From: Bacillus spizizenii TU-B-10
GTDB taxonomy: Bacteria > Bacillota > Bacilli > Bacillales > Bacillaceae
Assembly: GCF_000227465.1 (NCBI RefSeq)
Contig: NC_016047.1
Coordinates: 1,778,857-1,842,856, forward strand
Reading direction: 5' to 3'
DNA length: 64,000 bases
The notes beneath the pieces are model-generated. The model made no database searches. It had not been told where the DNA came from and saw only the letters and a list, made by a program, of their open reading frames with translations. Every line of letters begins with the position of its first letter. The first letter of the stretch is position 1. The position numbers and the translations under genes are program-made. Shown in pieces: positions 47,600-58,739 of the stretch.

Positions 47600-48751
47600 T
47601 TGAAAAATATTTGTCTTTTAGGAGCAACAGGATCAATCGGCGAACAGACACTTGACGTACTTCGTACACATCAAGATCAATTTCAGCTGGTATCTATGTC
47701 GTTTGGCAGAAATATTGATAAGGCCGTTCCAATGATAGAGGCCTTTCAGCCGAGGTTTGTCTCTGTCGGTGATCTGGATACATATCATAAATTAAAACAA
47801 ATGTCTTTTTCTTTTGAATGCCAAATTGGGCTGGGAGAAGAGGGACTGATAGAAGCAGCAGTGATGGAGGAGGTTGACATCGTTGTCAACGCCTTGCTTG
47901 GAAGTGTCGGTCTCATCCCGACGTTAAAGGCAATTGAACAGAAAAAAACAATCGCGCTTGCAAATAAGGAAACTCTTGTCACTGCAGGGCATATAGTAAA
48001 AGAACACGCTAAGAAATACGATGTTCCGCTGCTGCCTGTTGACAGTGAGCATTCGGCCATTTTTCAAGCGCTACAAGGCGAACAGGCTAAAAACATTGAA
48101 CGCCTCATCATTACGGCATCCGGCGGAAGTTTTCGAGACAAGACGCGGGAGGAGCTCGAATCAGTAACGGTTGAGGACGCATTAAAACATCCAAATTGGT
48201 CAATGGGTGCAAAAATTACGATTGATTCGGCTACAATGATGAATAAGGGGTTAGAGGTGATCGAGGCGCATTGGCTTTTCGATATACCATATGAACAAAT
48301 TGATGTGGTTTTACATAAGGAGAGCATCATCCATTCAATGGTTGAGTTTCATGACAAAAGTGTGATCGCACAGCTCGGAACTCCGGATATGAGGGTTCCA
48401 ATTCAATATGCGCTCACTTACCCTGACCGGTTGCCATTACCTGATGCGAAAAGGCTTGAATTATGGGAAATCGGCAGCCTCCATTTTGAGAAAGCTGATT
48501 TTGACAGGTTCCGATGCTTACAATTTGCTTTTGAATCAGGTAAAATAGGAGGAACAATGCCGACAGTGCTAAATGCGGCAAATGAAGTAGCTGTCGCTGC
48601 CTTTTTAGCCGGCAAGATACCGTTTTTGGCTATTGAAGACTGTATCGAAAAGGCATTATCTCGCCATCAGTTAATGAAAAAACCGAGCCTGGCGGACATT
48701 CAAGAAGTGGACAAAGATACCCGGGGATACGTCAATTCAATACTCACATAA
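47600..48751 (+). CDS. dxr: 1-deoxy-D-xylulose-5-phosphate reductoisomerase
   Basis: Dxr converts DXP to MEP with NADPH, the first committed step of the MEP isoprenoid pathway that feeds UppS. The 383-residue product starts at TTG 47600 ([20 protein letters not shown]) with TAGGAG 11 bases upstream; a GTG at 47591 is too close to that site. NADPH-binding GATGSIG, metal and substrate residues in [14 protein letters not shown] and [10 protein letters not shown], and [21 protein letters not shown] are visible. Confidence 0.97.
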   Translation: MKNICLLGATGSIGEQTLDVLRTHQDQFQLVSMSFGRNIDKAVPMIEAFQPRFVSVGDLDTYHKLKQMSFSFECQIGLGEEGLIEAAVMEEVDIVVNALLGSVGLIPTLKAIEQKKTIALANKETLVTAGHIVKEHAKKYDVPLLPVDSEHSAIFQALQGEQAKNIERLIITASGGSFRDKTREELESVTVEDALKHPNWSMGAKITIDSATMMNKGLEVIEAHWLFDIPYEQIDVVLHKESIIHSMVEFHDKSVIAQLGTPDMRVPIQYALTYPDRLPLPDAKRLELWEIGSLHFEKADFDRFRCLQFAFESGKIGGTMPTVLNAANEVAVAAFLAGKIPFLAIEDCIEKALSRHQLMKKPSLADIQEVDKDTRGYVNSILT

Positions 48752-48763
48752 GGTGGTATGTTC

Positions 48764-50026
48764 GTGAATACAGTTATAGCGTTTATCATTATTTTTGGAA
48801 CGCTCGTTTTCTTCCATGAACTGGGCCATTTATTGCTAGCCCAAAGAGCGGGAATTCTCTGCCGTGAATTTGCGATCGGATTCGGTCCAAAGATTTTTTC
48901 TTTCAAAAAAAATGAAACAGTTTATACGATCAGGCTCCTTCCAGTCGGCGGATTTGTCCGTATGGCCGGCGAAGATCCGGAAATGATTGAGGTGAAACCT
49001 GGTTACACGGTTGGGCTTCTGTTTAATAAAGAAGATCAAGTTGAGAAAGTCATCATTAATCAAAAGGAAAAATACCCGGATGCTTTAGTCATCGAAGTGG
49101 AAACAGCGGATTTAGAGCATGACATGAAGATCACCGGCTATGAACAGGGGAAAGAGGATGAGCTTTCCAGCTTTACTGTCAGCGAAACATCCTTTTTCAT
49201 TGTAGACGGAGAAGAAGTGCAGATTGCGCCGTATAATCGCCAATTTGGTTCCAAACCAGTGTGGCAGCGGATTAAAGCGATTGCTGCAGGGCCGATTATG
49301 AACTTTATTTTAGCTTACGTCATTTTAGTGATGCTTGGGCTGATTCAAGGTGTACCGTCTAATGAGCCTATGCTCGGGCAGCTGACAGACAATGGACGGG
49401 CGGCCGAAGCAGGGCTAAAAGAAGGGGATTATATCCAAAGCATTAACGGAGAGAAAATGAGGTCTTGGACTGACATTGTCTCCGCTGTAAAAGAAAATCC
49501 GGAAAAAGAAATGGATGTTGCGGTAAAAAGAGATAACAAAACGCTTCATATTGCAGTGACTCCGGAAGCTGTGAAAGATGAGAACAAAAAAACAATCGGA
49601 CGTTTCGGTTCCTATGCGCCGACTGAAAAAGGTGTTCTCTCAGCAGTTGCTTACGGCGCGACATCAACAGTTGATGTCACCAAAGCGATTTTAACCAACT
49701 TAAGCAAATTAGTAACAGGCCAATTTAAACTTGATATGCTGTCAGGTCCTGTCGGCATATATGACATGACAGACCAAGTGGCGAAAACAGGGTTAGTGAA
49801 CTTATTCCAGTTTGCTGCGTTTCTAAGCATTAACCTTGGGATTGTCAACCTGCTTCCAATTCCGGCACTTGACGGAGGAAGACTGCTATTTCTATTTATT
49901 GAAGCGATTCGGGGCAAACCGATTAACAGGGAAAAAGAAGCATTTGTTGTGTTTATCGGGGTAGCTTTCTTAATGCTTCTTATGCTGGTCGTCACATGGA
50001 ACGATATCCAGCGGCTGTTCTTGTAA
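48764..50026 (+). CDS. rasP: Site-2 intramembrane protease RasP (YluC)
   Basis: RasP cleaves the anti-sigma factors RsiW and RsiV, FtsL, and signal-peptide remnants within the membrane. The product is 420 residues from GTG 48764, which has AAGGTGG 7 bases upstream; ATG 48758 (422 residues) is in frame but only one base from that site. It has the zinc motif HELGH (18-22), an inserted PDZ domain (VPSNEPMLGQLTDNGRAAEAGLKEGDYIQSINGEKM), and the second zinc ligand region LLPIPALDGGRLLF. About four membrane helices are seen. Confidence 0.96.
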   Translation: MNTVIAFIIIFGTLVFFHELGHLLLAQRAGILCREFAIGFGPKIFSFKKNETVYTIRLLPVGGFVRMAGEDPEMIEVKPGYTVGLLFNKEDQVEKVIINQKEKYPDALVIEVETADLEHDMKITGYEQGKEDELSSFTVSETSFFIVDGEEVQIAPYNRQFGSKPVWQRIKAIAAGPIMNFILAYVILVMLGLIQGVPSNEPMLGQLTDNGRAAEAGLKEGDYIQSINGEKMRSWTDIVSAVKENPEKEMDVAVKRDNKTLHIAVTPEAVKDENKKTIGRFGSYAPTEKGVLSAVAYGATSTVDVTKAILTNLSKLVTGQFKLDMLSGPVGIYDMTDQVAKTGLVNLFQFAAFLSINLGIVNLLPIPALDGGRLLFLFIEAIRGKPINREKEAFVVFIGVAFLMLLMLVVTWNDIQRLFL

Positions 50027-50037
50027 ACGAAAAGTAA

Positions 50038-51753
<1,716 letters not shown>

Positions 51754-51798
51754 TCACCATAACGATTTAGCAAAAAACATGTTAAAATAGAAATAATA

Positions 51799-51827
51799 GA
51801 AGGTACCTCATTGCCTGAGGTACCTTC
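51799..51827 (+). repeat. Perfect 12-bp inverted repeat (hairpin) before polC
   Basis: GAAGGTACCTCA (51799-51810) pairs perfectly with TGAGGTACCTTC (51816-51827) around a 5-base loop, 46 bases after the proS stop and 35 bases before polC. No T-tract directly follows (ACTTATGATG), so classical termination is doubtful. It could be a processing or mRNA-stability element, or a weak terminator. Confidence 0.75.
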
Positions 51828-51861
51828 ACTTATGATGTTTTTAGGGAGGGATACTGTCTTA

Positions 51862-54800
51862 ATGGAACAGTTATCAGTAAACAGAAGGCAGTTTCAAATT
51901 CTTCTGCAGCAGATTAATATGACAGATGATACCTTCATGACATATTTTGAAGATGGCGAGATTAAAAAGCTGACAATACACAAAGCTTCTAAGTCTTGGC
52001 ATTTTCATTTTCAATTTAAATCTTTGCTGCCTTTTCAAATATATGACACATTAACAACGAGGCTGACGCAATCGTTTGCCCACATAGCAAAAGTGACATC
52101 TTCAATTGAAGTGCAGGATGCCGAGGTCAGTGAAAGTATCGTTCAAGACTACTGGTCACGATGCATTGAAGAATTGCAAGGCATTTCGCCGCCGATTATC
52201 AGTCTCTTAAACCAGCAAAAACCGAAACTGAAGGGCAATAAACTGATTGTCAAAACAAAAACAGACACAGAAGCGGCTGCTCTTAAGAACAAATACAGTT
52301 CCATGATTCAAGCTGGCTACCGTCAATTTGGTTTCCCAGACCTTCAGCTTGATGCCGAAATATTTGTATCCGAGCAAGAAGTTCAAAAGTTTCGGGAGCA
52401 AAAGCTTGCAGAAGACCAAGAGCGGGCCATGCAAGCGCTGATTGAAATGGAGAAGAAAGATAAAGAAAGTGATGAAGATCAAGTGCCATCTGGGCCTCTT
52501 GTCATCGGTTATCAAATTAAAGATAACGAAGAAATCCGGACGCTTGACAGCATCATGGACGAAGAACGGAGAATTACAGTCCAAGGTTACGTGTTTGATG
52601 TGGAGACCCGCGAGCTGAAAAGCGGGCGTACGCTGTGTATCTTCAAAATTACAGACTACACAAATAGTATTTTAATCAAAATGTTTGCACGTGAAAAAGA
52701 AGATGCGGCACTAATGAAGTCTCTGAAAAAAGGAATGTGGGTAAAAGCACGCGGAAGCATTCAAAACGACACTTTCGTCAGAGATCTCGTCATGATCGCA
52801 AATGACGTAAACGAAATAAAAGCAAAAACCCGGGAAGATTCAGCTCCTGAAGGAGAAAAAAGAGTGGAATTGCATTTGCATTCCCCAATGAGCCAAATGG
52901 ATGCTGTTACGGGTATTGGAAAGCTTGTCGAACAGGCGAAAAAATGGGGGCATGAGGCCATCGCTTTGACGGACCATGCTGTTGTTCAATCTTTCCCTGA
53001 TGCGTATTCTGCCGCCAAAAAGCATGGAATTAAAATGATTTATGGGATGGAAGCGAATCTCGTTGATGATGGCGTGCCAATTGCTTATAACGCTGCACAC
53101 CGTCTGCTTGAGGAAGAAACATATGTTGTTTTTGACGTCGAGACGACGGGACTGTCTGCTGTATACGATACCATTATTGAGCTGGCTGCAGTAAAAGTAA
53201 AAGGCGGAGAAATTATTGATAAATTTGAGGCGTTTGCGAACCCGCATCGTCCGCTTTCAGCAACAATCATAGAGCTGACTGGCATCACCGATGATATGCT
53301 TCGCGACGCTCCGGATGTCGTAGATGTGATAAGAGATTTTAGAGAATGGATTGGCGATGATATCCTTGTCGCTCATAATGCGAGCTTTGATATGGGATTC
53401 TTAAACGTAGCTTATAAAAAGCTTCTTGAAGTTGAAAAAGCTAAAAACCCAGTCATTGATACACTTGAGCTTGGCCGTTTTCTCTATCCGGAATTTAAGA
53501 ACCACCGTTTGAACACACTTTGTAAAAAGTTTGATATCGAACTCACACAGCATCACCGTGCGATCTATGATACTGAAGCGACTGCTTATTTGCTTCTGAA
53601 AATGCTGAAGGACGCAGCTGAAAAAGGCATTCAGTACCATGATGAGCTGAATGAAAATATGGGTCAGTCCAACGCTTATCAAAGATCTAGACCGTATCAT
53701 GCAACATTACTCGCTGTGAACAGCACGGGGCTTAAAAATTTATTTAAGCTTGTGTCACTTTCTCATATTCATTATTTTTACAGAGTGCCTCGTATCCCGA
53801 GATCTCAGCTTGAGAAATACAGAGAAGGGCTTCTGATCGGTTCAGCCTGTGACAGGGGAGAGGTTTTTGAAGGGATGATGCAAAAATCGCCTGAAGAGGT
53901 TGAAGATGTCGCAGCATTCTATGATTATCTTGAGGTTCAGCCGCCTGAAGTGTACCGTCACTTGCTAGAGCTTGAACTGGTCCGCGATGAAAAATCGCTG
54001 AAAGAAATTATTGCGAATATCACGAAATTGGGTGAAAAGCTAAATAAACCGGTTGTTGCTACGGGAAATGTTCATTACTTGAATGATGAGGATAAAATTT
54101 ACAGAAAGATTTTAATATCCTCTCAAGGCGGGGCCAATCCGCTGAACAGACATGAACTGCCGAAAGTGCATTTCAGAACGACAGACGAAATGCTTGAAGC
54201 ATTTTCTTTTTTAGGCGAAGAAAAAGCGAAGGAAATTGTTGTTACCAATACCCAAAAGGTTGCTTCTTTAATCGATGACATCAAGCCGATTAAAGATGAT
54301 TTGTATACACCGAAAATCGAAGGCGCCGATGAAGAAATCAGAGAAATGAGCTATCAGCGTGCAAGAAGCATTTACGGCGAACAGCTGCCTGAAATTGTCG
54401 AAGCGCGGATTGAAAAAGAATTAAAGAGTATCATTGGCCACGGCTTCGCTGTTATTTACTTGATCTCTCACAAACTTGTAAAACGTTCACTAGATGACGG
54501 GTATCTCGTAGGTTCCCGTGGTTCCGTAGGATCTTCATTAGTTGCGACGCTTACTGAGATTACTGAGGTCAACCCGCTGCCGCCACACTATGTCTGCTCT
54601 GAGTGCCAGCATTCTGAGTTCTTTAATGACGGTTCTGTCGGTTCCGGTTTTGACTTGCCCGACAAGATGTGTCCTCATTGCGGAACACCTTTGAAAAAAG
54701 ATGGCCATGATATTCCGTTTGAAACGTTCTTAGGATTTAAAGGGGACAAAGTACCTGATATCGATTTGAACTTCTCAGGGGAATATCAACCGCACGCACA

Positions 54801-56175
54801 CAATTACACAAAAGTATTGTTCGGAGAAGACAATGTATATCGAGCAGGAACAATAGGCACAGTTGCAGAAAAAACAGCCTACGGTTATGTAAAAGGCTAT
54901 GCCGGAGACAATAACCTCCACATGCGCGGGGCCGAAGTAGATCGGCTCGTACAGGGATGTACAGGTGTAAAACGTACAACTGGACAGCACCCTGGGGGTA
55001 TTATCGTAGTTCCGGATTATATGGATATCTATGATTTTTCACCGATTCAGTTCCCGGCAGATGCCACAGGTTCAGAGTGGAAAACGACTCATTTTGATTT
55101 CCACTCCATCCATGACAACCTGTTAAAACTGGATATTCTCGGACACGATGACCCGACCGTCATTCGGATGCTTCAAGACTTAAGCGGCATTGATCCGAAA
55201 ACAATTCCAACCGATGATCCAGAAGTGATGAAGATTTTCCAGGGAACCGAATCACTCGGTGTTACAGAAGAACAGATCGGCTGTAAAACAGGAACTCTTG
55301 GAATCCCTGAATTCGGAACACGATTTGTCCGTCAGATGCTTGAAGATACAAAGCCGACAACTTTTTCCGAGCTCGTTCAGATTTCAGGCTTGTCTCACGG
55401 AACTGATGTATGGCTCGGCAATGCGCAAGAGCTCATCCACAATAATATTTGTGAGCTGAGTGAGGTTATCGGCTGCCGTGACGACATTATGGTTTATTTA
55501 ATCTATCAAGGCCTTGAGCCGTCCCTTGCCTTTAAAATCATGGAATTTGTGCGTAAAGGAAAAGGATTAACGCCTGAATGGGAAGAAGAAATGAAAAATA
55601 ACAATGTCCCAGACTGGTATATTGATTCTTGTAAAAAGATTAAATACATGTTCCCGAAAGCCCACGCCGCAGCTTATGTATTAATGGCAGTCCGCATTGC
55701 TTACTTTAAAGTACATCATGCGCTTCTGTATTATGCGGCTTATTTTACCGTTCGTGCAGACGACTTTGATATCGATACAATGATCAAGGGCTCTACAGCA
55801 ATCAAGGCGGTAATGGAGGATATTAACTCTAAAGGACTTGATGCTTCACCGAAGGAAAAAAACCTTCTGACTGTTTTAGAATTAGCGCTTGAAATGTGTG
55901 AGAGAGGCTATTCATTCCAAAAAGTCGATTTATATCGCTCCAGCGCTACAGAGTTTATTATTGACGGCAACAGTCTTATCCCGCCGTTTAACTCCATTCC
56001 TGGATTAGGGACGAACGCCGCTCTGAACATTGTAAAGGCTCGTGAAGAAGGCGAATTCCTCTCAAAAGAAGATTTGCAAAAGAGAGGGAAAGTGTCAAAA
56101 ACGATTCTAGAGTATTTAGATCGTCATGGCTGTCTCGAATCACTGCCTGATCAAAACCAATTGTCATTGTTCTAA
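51862..56175 (+). CDS. polC: DNA polymerase III PolC-type (replicative polymerase)
   Basis: PolC is the leading-strand replicative polymerase of low-GC Gram-positives, with built-in proofreading. The 1437-residue product shows an N-terminal domain, an OB fold ([21 protein letters not shown]), and a PHP domain ([18 protein letters not shown]). An inserted DEDD 3'-5' exonuclease begins [12 protein letters not shown] with D425/E427. A four-Cys zinc site ([15 protein letters not shown]) and the palm with [12 protein letters not shown] follow. ATG 51862 has TAGGGAGGG about 11 bases upstream; the open frame extending to 51811 runs through the hairpin and is rejected. Confidence 0.99.
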   Translation: MEQLSVNRRQFQILLQQINMTDDTFMTYFEDGEIKKLTIHKASKSWHFHFQFKSLLPFQIYDTLTTRLTQSFAHIAKVTSSIEVQDAEVSESIVQDYWSRCIEELQGISPPIISLLNQQKPKLKGNKLIVKTKTDTEAAALKNKYSSMIQAGYRQFGFPDLQLDAEIFVSEQEVQKFREQKLAEDQERAMQALIEMEKKDKESDEDQVPSGPLVIGYQIKDNEEIRTLDSIMDEERRITVQGYVFDVETRELKSGRTLCIFKITDYTNSILIKMFAREKEDAALMKSLKKGMWVKARGSIQNDTFVRDLVMIANDVNEIKAKTREDSAPEGEKRVELHLHSPMSQMDAVTGIGKLVEQAKKWGHEAIALTDHAVVQSFPDAYSAAKKHGIKMIYGMEANLVDDGVPIAYNAAHRLLEEETYVVFDVETTGLSAVYDTIIELAAVKVKGGEIIDKFEAFANPHRPLSATIIELTGITDDMLRDAPDVVDVIRDFREWIGDDILVAHNASFDMGFLNVAYKKLLEVEKAKNPVIDTLELGRFLYPEFKNHRLNTLCKKFDIELTQHHRAIYDTEATAYLLLKMLKDAAEKGIQYHDELNENMGQSNAYQRSRPYHATLLAVNSTGLKNLFKLVSLSHIHYFYRVPRIPRSQLEKYREGLLIGSACDRGEVFEGMMQKSPEEVEDVAAFYDYLEVQPPEVYRHLLELELVRDEKSLKEIIANITKLGEKLNKPVVATGNVHYLNDEDKIYRKILISSQGGANPLNRHELPKVHFRTTDEMLEAFSFLGEEKAKEIVVTNTQKVASLIDDIKPIKDDLYTPKIEGADEEIREMSYQRARSIYGEQLPEIVEARIEKELKSIIGHGFAVIYLISHKLVKRSLDDGYLVGSRGSVGSSLVATLTEITEVNPLPPHYVCSECQHSEFFNDGSVGSGFDLPDKMCPHCGTPLKKDGHDIPFETFLGFKGDKVPDIDLNFSGEYQPHAHNYTKVLFGEDNVYRAGTIGTVAEKTAYGYVKGYAGDNNLHMRGAEVDRLVQGCTGVKRTTGQHPGGIIVVPDYMDIYDFSPIQFPADATGSEWKTTHFDFHSIHDNLLKLDILGHDDPTVIRMLQDLSGIDPKTIPTDDPEVMKIFQGTESLGVTEEQIGCKTGTLGIPEFGTRFVRQMLEDTKPTTFSELVQISGLSHGTDVWLGNAQELIHNNICELSEVIGCRDDIMVYLIYQGLEPSLAFKIMEFVRKGKGLTPEWEEEMKNNNVPDWYIDSCKKIKYMFPKAHAAAYVLMAVRIAYFKVHHALLYYAAYFTVRADDFDIDTMIKGSTAIKAVMEDINSKGLDASPKEKNLLTVLELALEMCERGYSFQKVDLYRSSATEFIIDGNSLIPPFNSIPGLGTNAALNIVKAREEGEFLSKEDLQKRGKVSKTILEYLDRHGCLESLPDQNQLSLF

Positions 56176-56213
56176 CATAGAAGCAGAATTTCTCTCGAAA
56201 TTCTGCTTCTATG
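56176..56213 (+). repeat. Perfect 16-bp inverted repeat directly after the polC stop
   Basis: CATAGAAGCAGAATTT (56176-56191) pairs perfectly with AAATTCTGCTTCTATG (56198-56213) around CTCTCG. It begins at the base after the polC stop codon. No U-run follows (CATATATAACC), so it may protect the 3' end, terminate poorly, or work with a factor such as NusA. Confidence 0.8.
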
Positions 56214-56292
56214 CATATATAACCGCAAAAAGTGCCATCGTAACATTAGAGTTTCTGTCATTTGCTTAGGTATGAAAGTAGCGTATATCCAT

Positions 56293-56321
56293 TTGCAATA
56301 AAAATATGGTTATGGTATAGT
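56293..56321 (+). promoter_or_regulatory. SigA promoter of the rimP-nusA-infB operon
   Basis: TTGCAA (56293-56298) and TATAGT (56316-56321) are 17 bases apart, in the 328-base gap between polC and rimP. It leaves a leader of about 175 bases with two hairpins. Confidence 0.75.
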
Positions 56322-56351
56322 TTTATTGGAAATGCTAACGATTACCGAGGC

Positions 56352-56376
56352 AAAGAGTGGGGAAACCCGCTCTTTT
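56352..56376 (+). promoter_or_regulatory. First hairpin of the rimP-nusA leader
   Basis: AAAGAGTGGG (56352-56361) pairs with CCCGCTCTTT (56366-56375) with one U-G pair around a GAAA tetraloop, followed by TG. With only a short T-run after it, it is likely an RNA structural element or a weak terminator in the operon leader. Confidence 0.6.
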
Positions 56377-56427
56377 GTATTGAACAAGAGAATTTTGTCT
56401 CGACATGTTCATCGTTTACTTTTTAGC

Positions 56428-56453
56428 CCCTGCTCTCTTGAAGCAGGGTTTTT
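56428..56453 (+). terminator. Leader terminator (attenuator) of the rimP-nusA operon
   Basis: CCCTGCT (56428-56434) pairs with AGCAGGG (56442-56448), followed by TTTTT, 50 bases before rimP and downstream of the promoter. A terminator inside the leader of the operon encoding NusA suggests feedback; NusA-dependent autoregulation through leader termination is, as I recall, reported for B. subtilis. GTCTCG (56397-56402) could pair with CGAGAC (56465-56470), offering an alternative fold. Confidence 0.75.
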
Positions 56454-56503
56454 ATGCAGAGTGACGAGACGAATATGATATCGACAGCACAAGGAGGAAG
56501 AAC

Positions 56504-56974
56504 ATGAGCAAAAAAGTGACTGACACCGTTCAAGAAATGGCTCAGCCAATCGTAGACAGCCTTCAGTTGGAACTCGTTGACATTGAATTTGTCAAAGAGG
56601 GTCAAAGCTGGTTCCTTCGCGTGTTTATTGATTCCGATGACGGTGTGGATATTGAGGAATGTGCCAAAGTAAGCGAAGCTTTAAGCGAAAAGCTTGATGA
56701 GGCAGATCCAATCAGCCAAAATTACTTTCTTGAAGTCTCATCTCCGGGAGCTGAGCGTCCGCTAAAGAAAAAAGCCGATTTCGAAAAATCACTTGGAAAA
56801 AATGTGTATATTAAAACTTATGAGCCTATTGAGGGCGTAAAAGTGTTTGAAGGTGAGCTGGCTGAATTTGATGGACAAACAGTGACAGTTGAGATCACGA
56901 TCAAAACAAGAAAGAAACGGATCAATATTCCGTATGAAAAGATAGCTAATGCAAGATTAGCTGTTACATTCTAA
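56504..56974 (+). CDS. rimP: Ribosome maturation factor RimP (YlxS)
   Basis: RimP assists 30S assembly, especially S12 and S5 region maturation. The 156-residue product has the N-terminal alpha/beta domain ([56 protein letters not shown]) and the C-terminal SH3-like domain ([29 protein letters not shown]). CAAGGAGGAAG precedes ATG 56504. It is the first gene of the nusA operon, as in most bacteria. Confidence 0.97.
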   Translation: MSKKVTDTVQEMAQPIVDSLQLELVDIEFVKEGQSWFLRVFIDSDDGVDIEECAKVSEALSEKLDEADPISQNYFLEVSSPGAERPLKKKADFEKSLGKNVYIKTYEPIEGVKVFEGELAEFDGQTVTVEITIKTRKKRINIPYEKIANARLAVTF

Positions 56975-57008
56975 TGAATACAAATGTTTTAAGGGGGGAG
57001 ACCGTTAA

Positions 57009-58127
57009 ATGAGCAGTGAATTATTAGATGCTCTCACGATTCTTGAAAAAGAAAAAGGCATCAGCAAAGAAATTATCATTGAAGCAATCGAAGCTGCGTT
57101 AATTTCTGCTTATAAGCGGAATTTTAATCAAGCGCAAAATGTACGGGTGGATTTAAACCGTGAAACAGGCTCCATCCGTGTATTTGCAAGAAAAGATGTC
57201 GTTGACGAAGTTTACGACCAAAGGCTGGAGATCTCTATTGAAGAGGCGCAGGGCATCCATCCGGAATATATGGTCGGCGATGTCGTTGAAATCGAAGTAA
57301 CGCCTAAGGATTTCGGGCGCATAGCTGCTCAAACAGCGAAGCAGGTCGTCACACAGCGTGTGCGCGAAGCTGAGCGCGGTGTGATATATTCTGAATTTAT
57401 CGACCGTGAAGAAGACATCATGACAGGTATCGTTCAGCGCCTAGACAATAAGTTTATCTACGTGTCTTTAGGCAAAATTGAAGCCTTGCTGCCGGTTAAT
57501 GAGCAAATGCCGAATGAAAGCTACAAGCCTCATGATCGCATTAAGGTATATATCACAAAAGTAGAAAAAACGACGAAGGGCCCGCAGATTTATGTGTCAA
57601 GAACACATCCAGGCCTGTTAAAGCGTTTGTTTGAAATCGAAGTGCCTGAGATTTATGATGGAACTGTCGAGCTGAAATCTGTTGCCAGAGAAGCTGGCGA
57701 CCGTTCAAAAATTTCTGTTCGCACAGACGATCCTGACGTGGATCCTGTTGGCTCATGCGTAGGTCCTAAAGGCCAGCGTGTTCAGGCGATCGTCAATGAA
57801 TTAAAAGGCGAAAAAATTGACATTGTCAACTGGTCCAGTGATCCTGTAGAATTTGTCGCGAATGCGCTCAGCCCTTCGAAAGTGCTGGATGTCATCGTTA
57901 ATGAAGAAGAAAAAGCGACAACTGTTATTGTTCCTGATTACCAGCTGTCTCTGGCGATTGGCAAAAGAGGACAAAACGCACGCTTAGCTGCTAAACTGAC
58001 AGGCTGGAAGATTGATATTAAGAGCGAAACGGACGCAAGAGAACTTGGAATCTATCCGAGAGAACTTGAAGAAGAAGACGATGAGCCGCTCTTTACGGAG
58101 CCTGAAACTGCTGAATCGGATGAATAA
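57009..58127 (+). CDS. nusA: Transcription termination/antitermination factor NusA
   Basis: NusA binds RNA polymerase and stimulates pausing and intrinsic termination. The 372-residue product has an N-terminal polymerase-binding domain (1-125) and an S1 domain ([31 protein letters not shown], about 133-200). Two KH domains follow ([47 protein letters not shown]), and the tail is acidic. It lacks the extra C-terminal acidic repeats of enterobacterial NusA. AAGGGGGGAG precedes ATG 57009. Confidence 0.98.
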   Translation: MSSELLDALTILEKEKGISKEIIIEAIEAALISAYKRNFNQAQNVRVDLNRETGSIRVFARKDVVDEVYDQRLEISIEEAQGIHPEYMVGDVVEIEVTPKDFGRIAAQTAKQVVTQRVREAERGVIYSEFIDREEDIMTGIVQRLDNKFIYVSLGKIEALLPVNEQMPNESYKPHDRIKVYITKVEKTTKGPQIYVSRTHPGLLKRLFEIEVPEIYDGTVELKSVAREAGDRSKISVRTDDPDVDPVGSCVGPKGQRVQAIVNELKGEKIDIVNWSSDPVEFVANALSPSKVLDVIVNEEEKATTVIVPDYQLSLAIGKRGQNARLAAKLTGWKIDIKSETDARELGIYPRELEEEDDEPLFTEPETAESDE

Positions 58128-58140
58128 GAGGTGACCTTAG

Positions 58141-58416
58141 GTGAATAAACACAAAAAGATCCCGTTACGCAAATGTGTAGTGACTGGTGAAATGAAGCCT
58201 AAAAAGGAACTGATCCGAGTTGTACGTTCGAAAGAAGGCGAAGTCTCAGTAGACCCGACCGGAAAAAAGAACGGGCGGGGTGCTTATTTAACGCTGGATA
58301 AAGAGTGCATCTTAACAGCAAAAAAGAAAAACACTTTGCAAAATCAATTTCAATCACAAATCGATGACCAGATTTTCGAAGAATTGCTGGAACTGGCGGA
58401 AAAGGTGAAAAAATAA
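58141..58416 (+). CDS. rnpM: RNase P modulator RnpM (YlxR)
   Basis: This 91-residue protein of the YlxR family is nucleic-acid binding; in B. subtilis it was recently reported to bind the RNase P RNA and was renamed RnpM. The family motif [21 protein letters not shown] ([10 protein letters not shown]..) and [12 protein letters not shown] are clear. It starts at GTG 58141 after AAGAGGTGA. It lies between nusA and ylxQ, with one base before the latter. Confidence 0.95.
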   Translation: MNKHKKIPLRKCVVTGEMKPKKELIRVVRSKEGEVSVDPTGKKNGRGAYLTLDKECILTAKKKNTLQNQFQSQIDDQIFEELLELAEKVKK

Positions 58417-58417
58417 A

Positions 58418-58720
58418 ATGTCTGGAATGGAATGGTTTCCCTTGCTGGGTCTGGCCAATCGAGCTCGTAAGGTCGTGTCAGGCGAAGACTTGGTAATAAA
58501 AGAAATCAGGAATGCGCGTGCAAAGCTTGTCCTGCTTACAGAGGATGCATCATCTAACACAGCGAAAAAAGTAACCGACAAGTGCAATTATTATAAAGTC
58601 CCTTATAAAAAAGTCGAGAGTCGCGCGGTTCTTGGACGCTCTATCGGTAAAGAAGCCCGTGTCGTTGTCGCCGTCACTGACCAAGGTTTTGCGAATAAGC
58701 TGATCAGCTTGCTCGATTAA
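58418..58720 (+). CDS. ylxQ: YlxQ, L7Ae-family ribosomal-like RNA-binding protein
   Basis: This 100-residue protein has the L7Ae/L30e fold ([80 protein letters not shown]). Related YbxF/L7Ae-type proteins bind kink-turn RNA, which is the likely activity. ATG 58418 is one base after the rnpM stop, so coupled translation is likely; its ribosome site lies in the rnpM end (GGCGGAAAAGG). Confidence 0.94.
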   Translation: MSGMEWFPLLGLANRARKVVSGEDLVIKEIRNARAKLVLLTEDASSNTAKKVTDKCNYYKVPYKKVESRAVLGRSIGKEARVVVAVTDQGFANKLISLLD

Positions 58721-58739
58721 TATTTTTGGGGGTGAACGA

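Noticed and set aside
51811..51861. N-terminal extension of polC ([17 protein letters not shown])
   Set aside because: It begins in the loop of the hairpin, contains the polC ribosome site, and does not match the family start at 51862.
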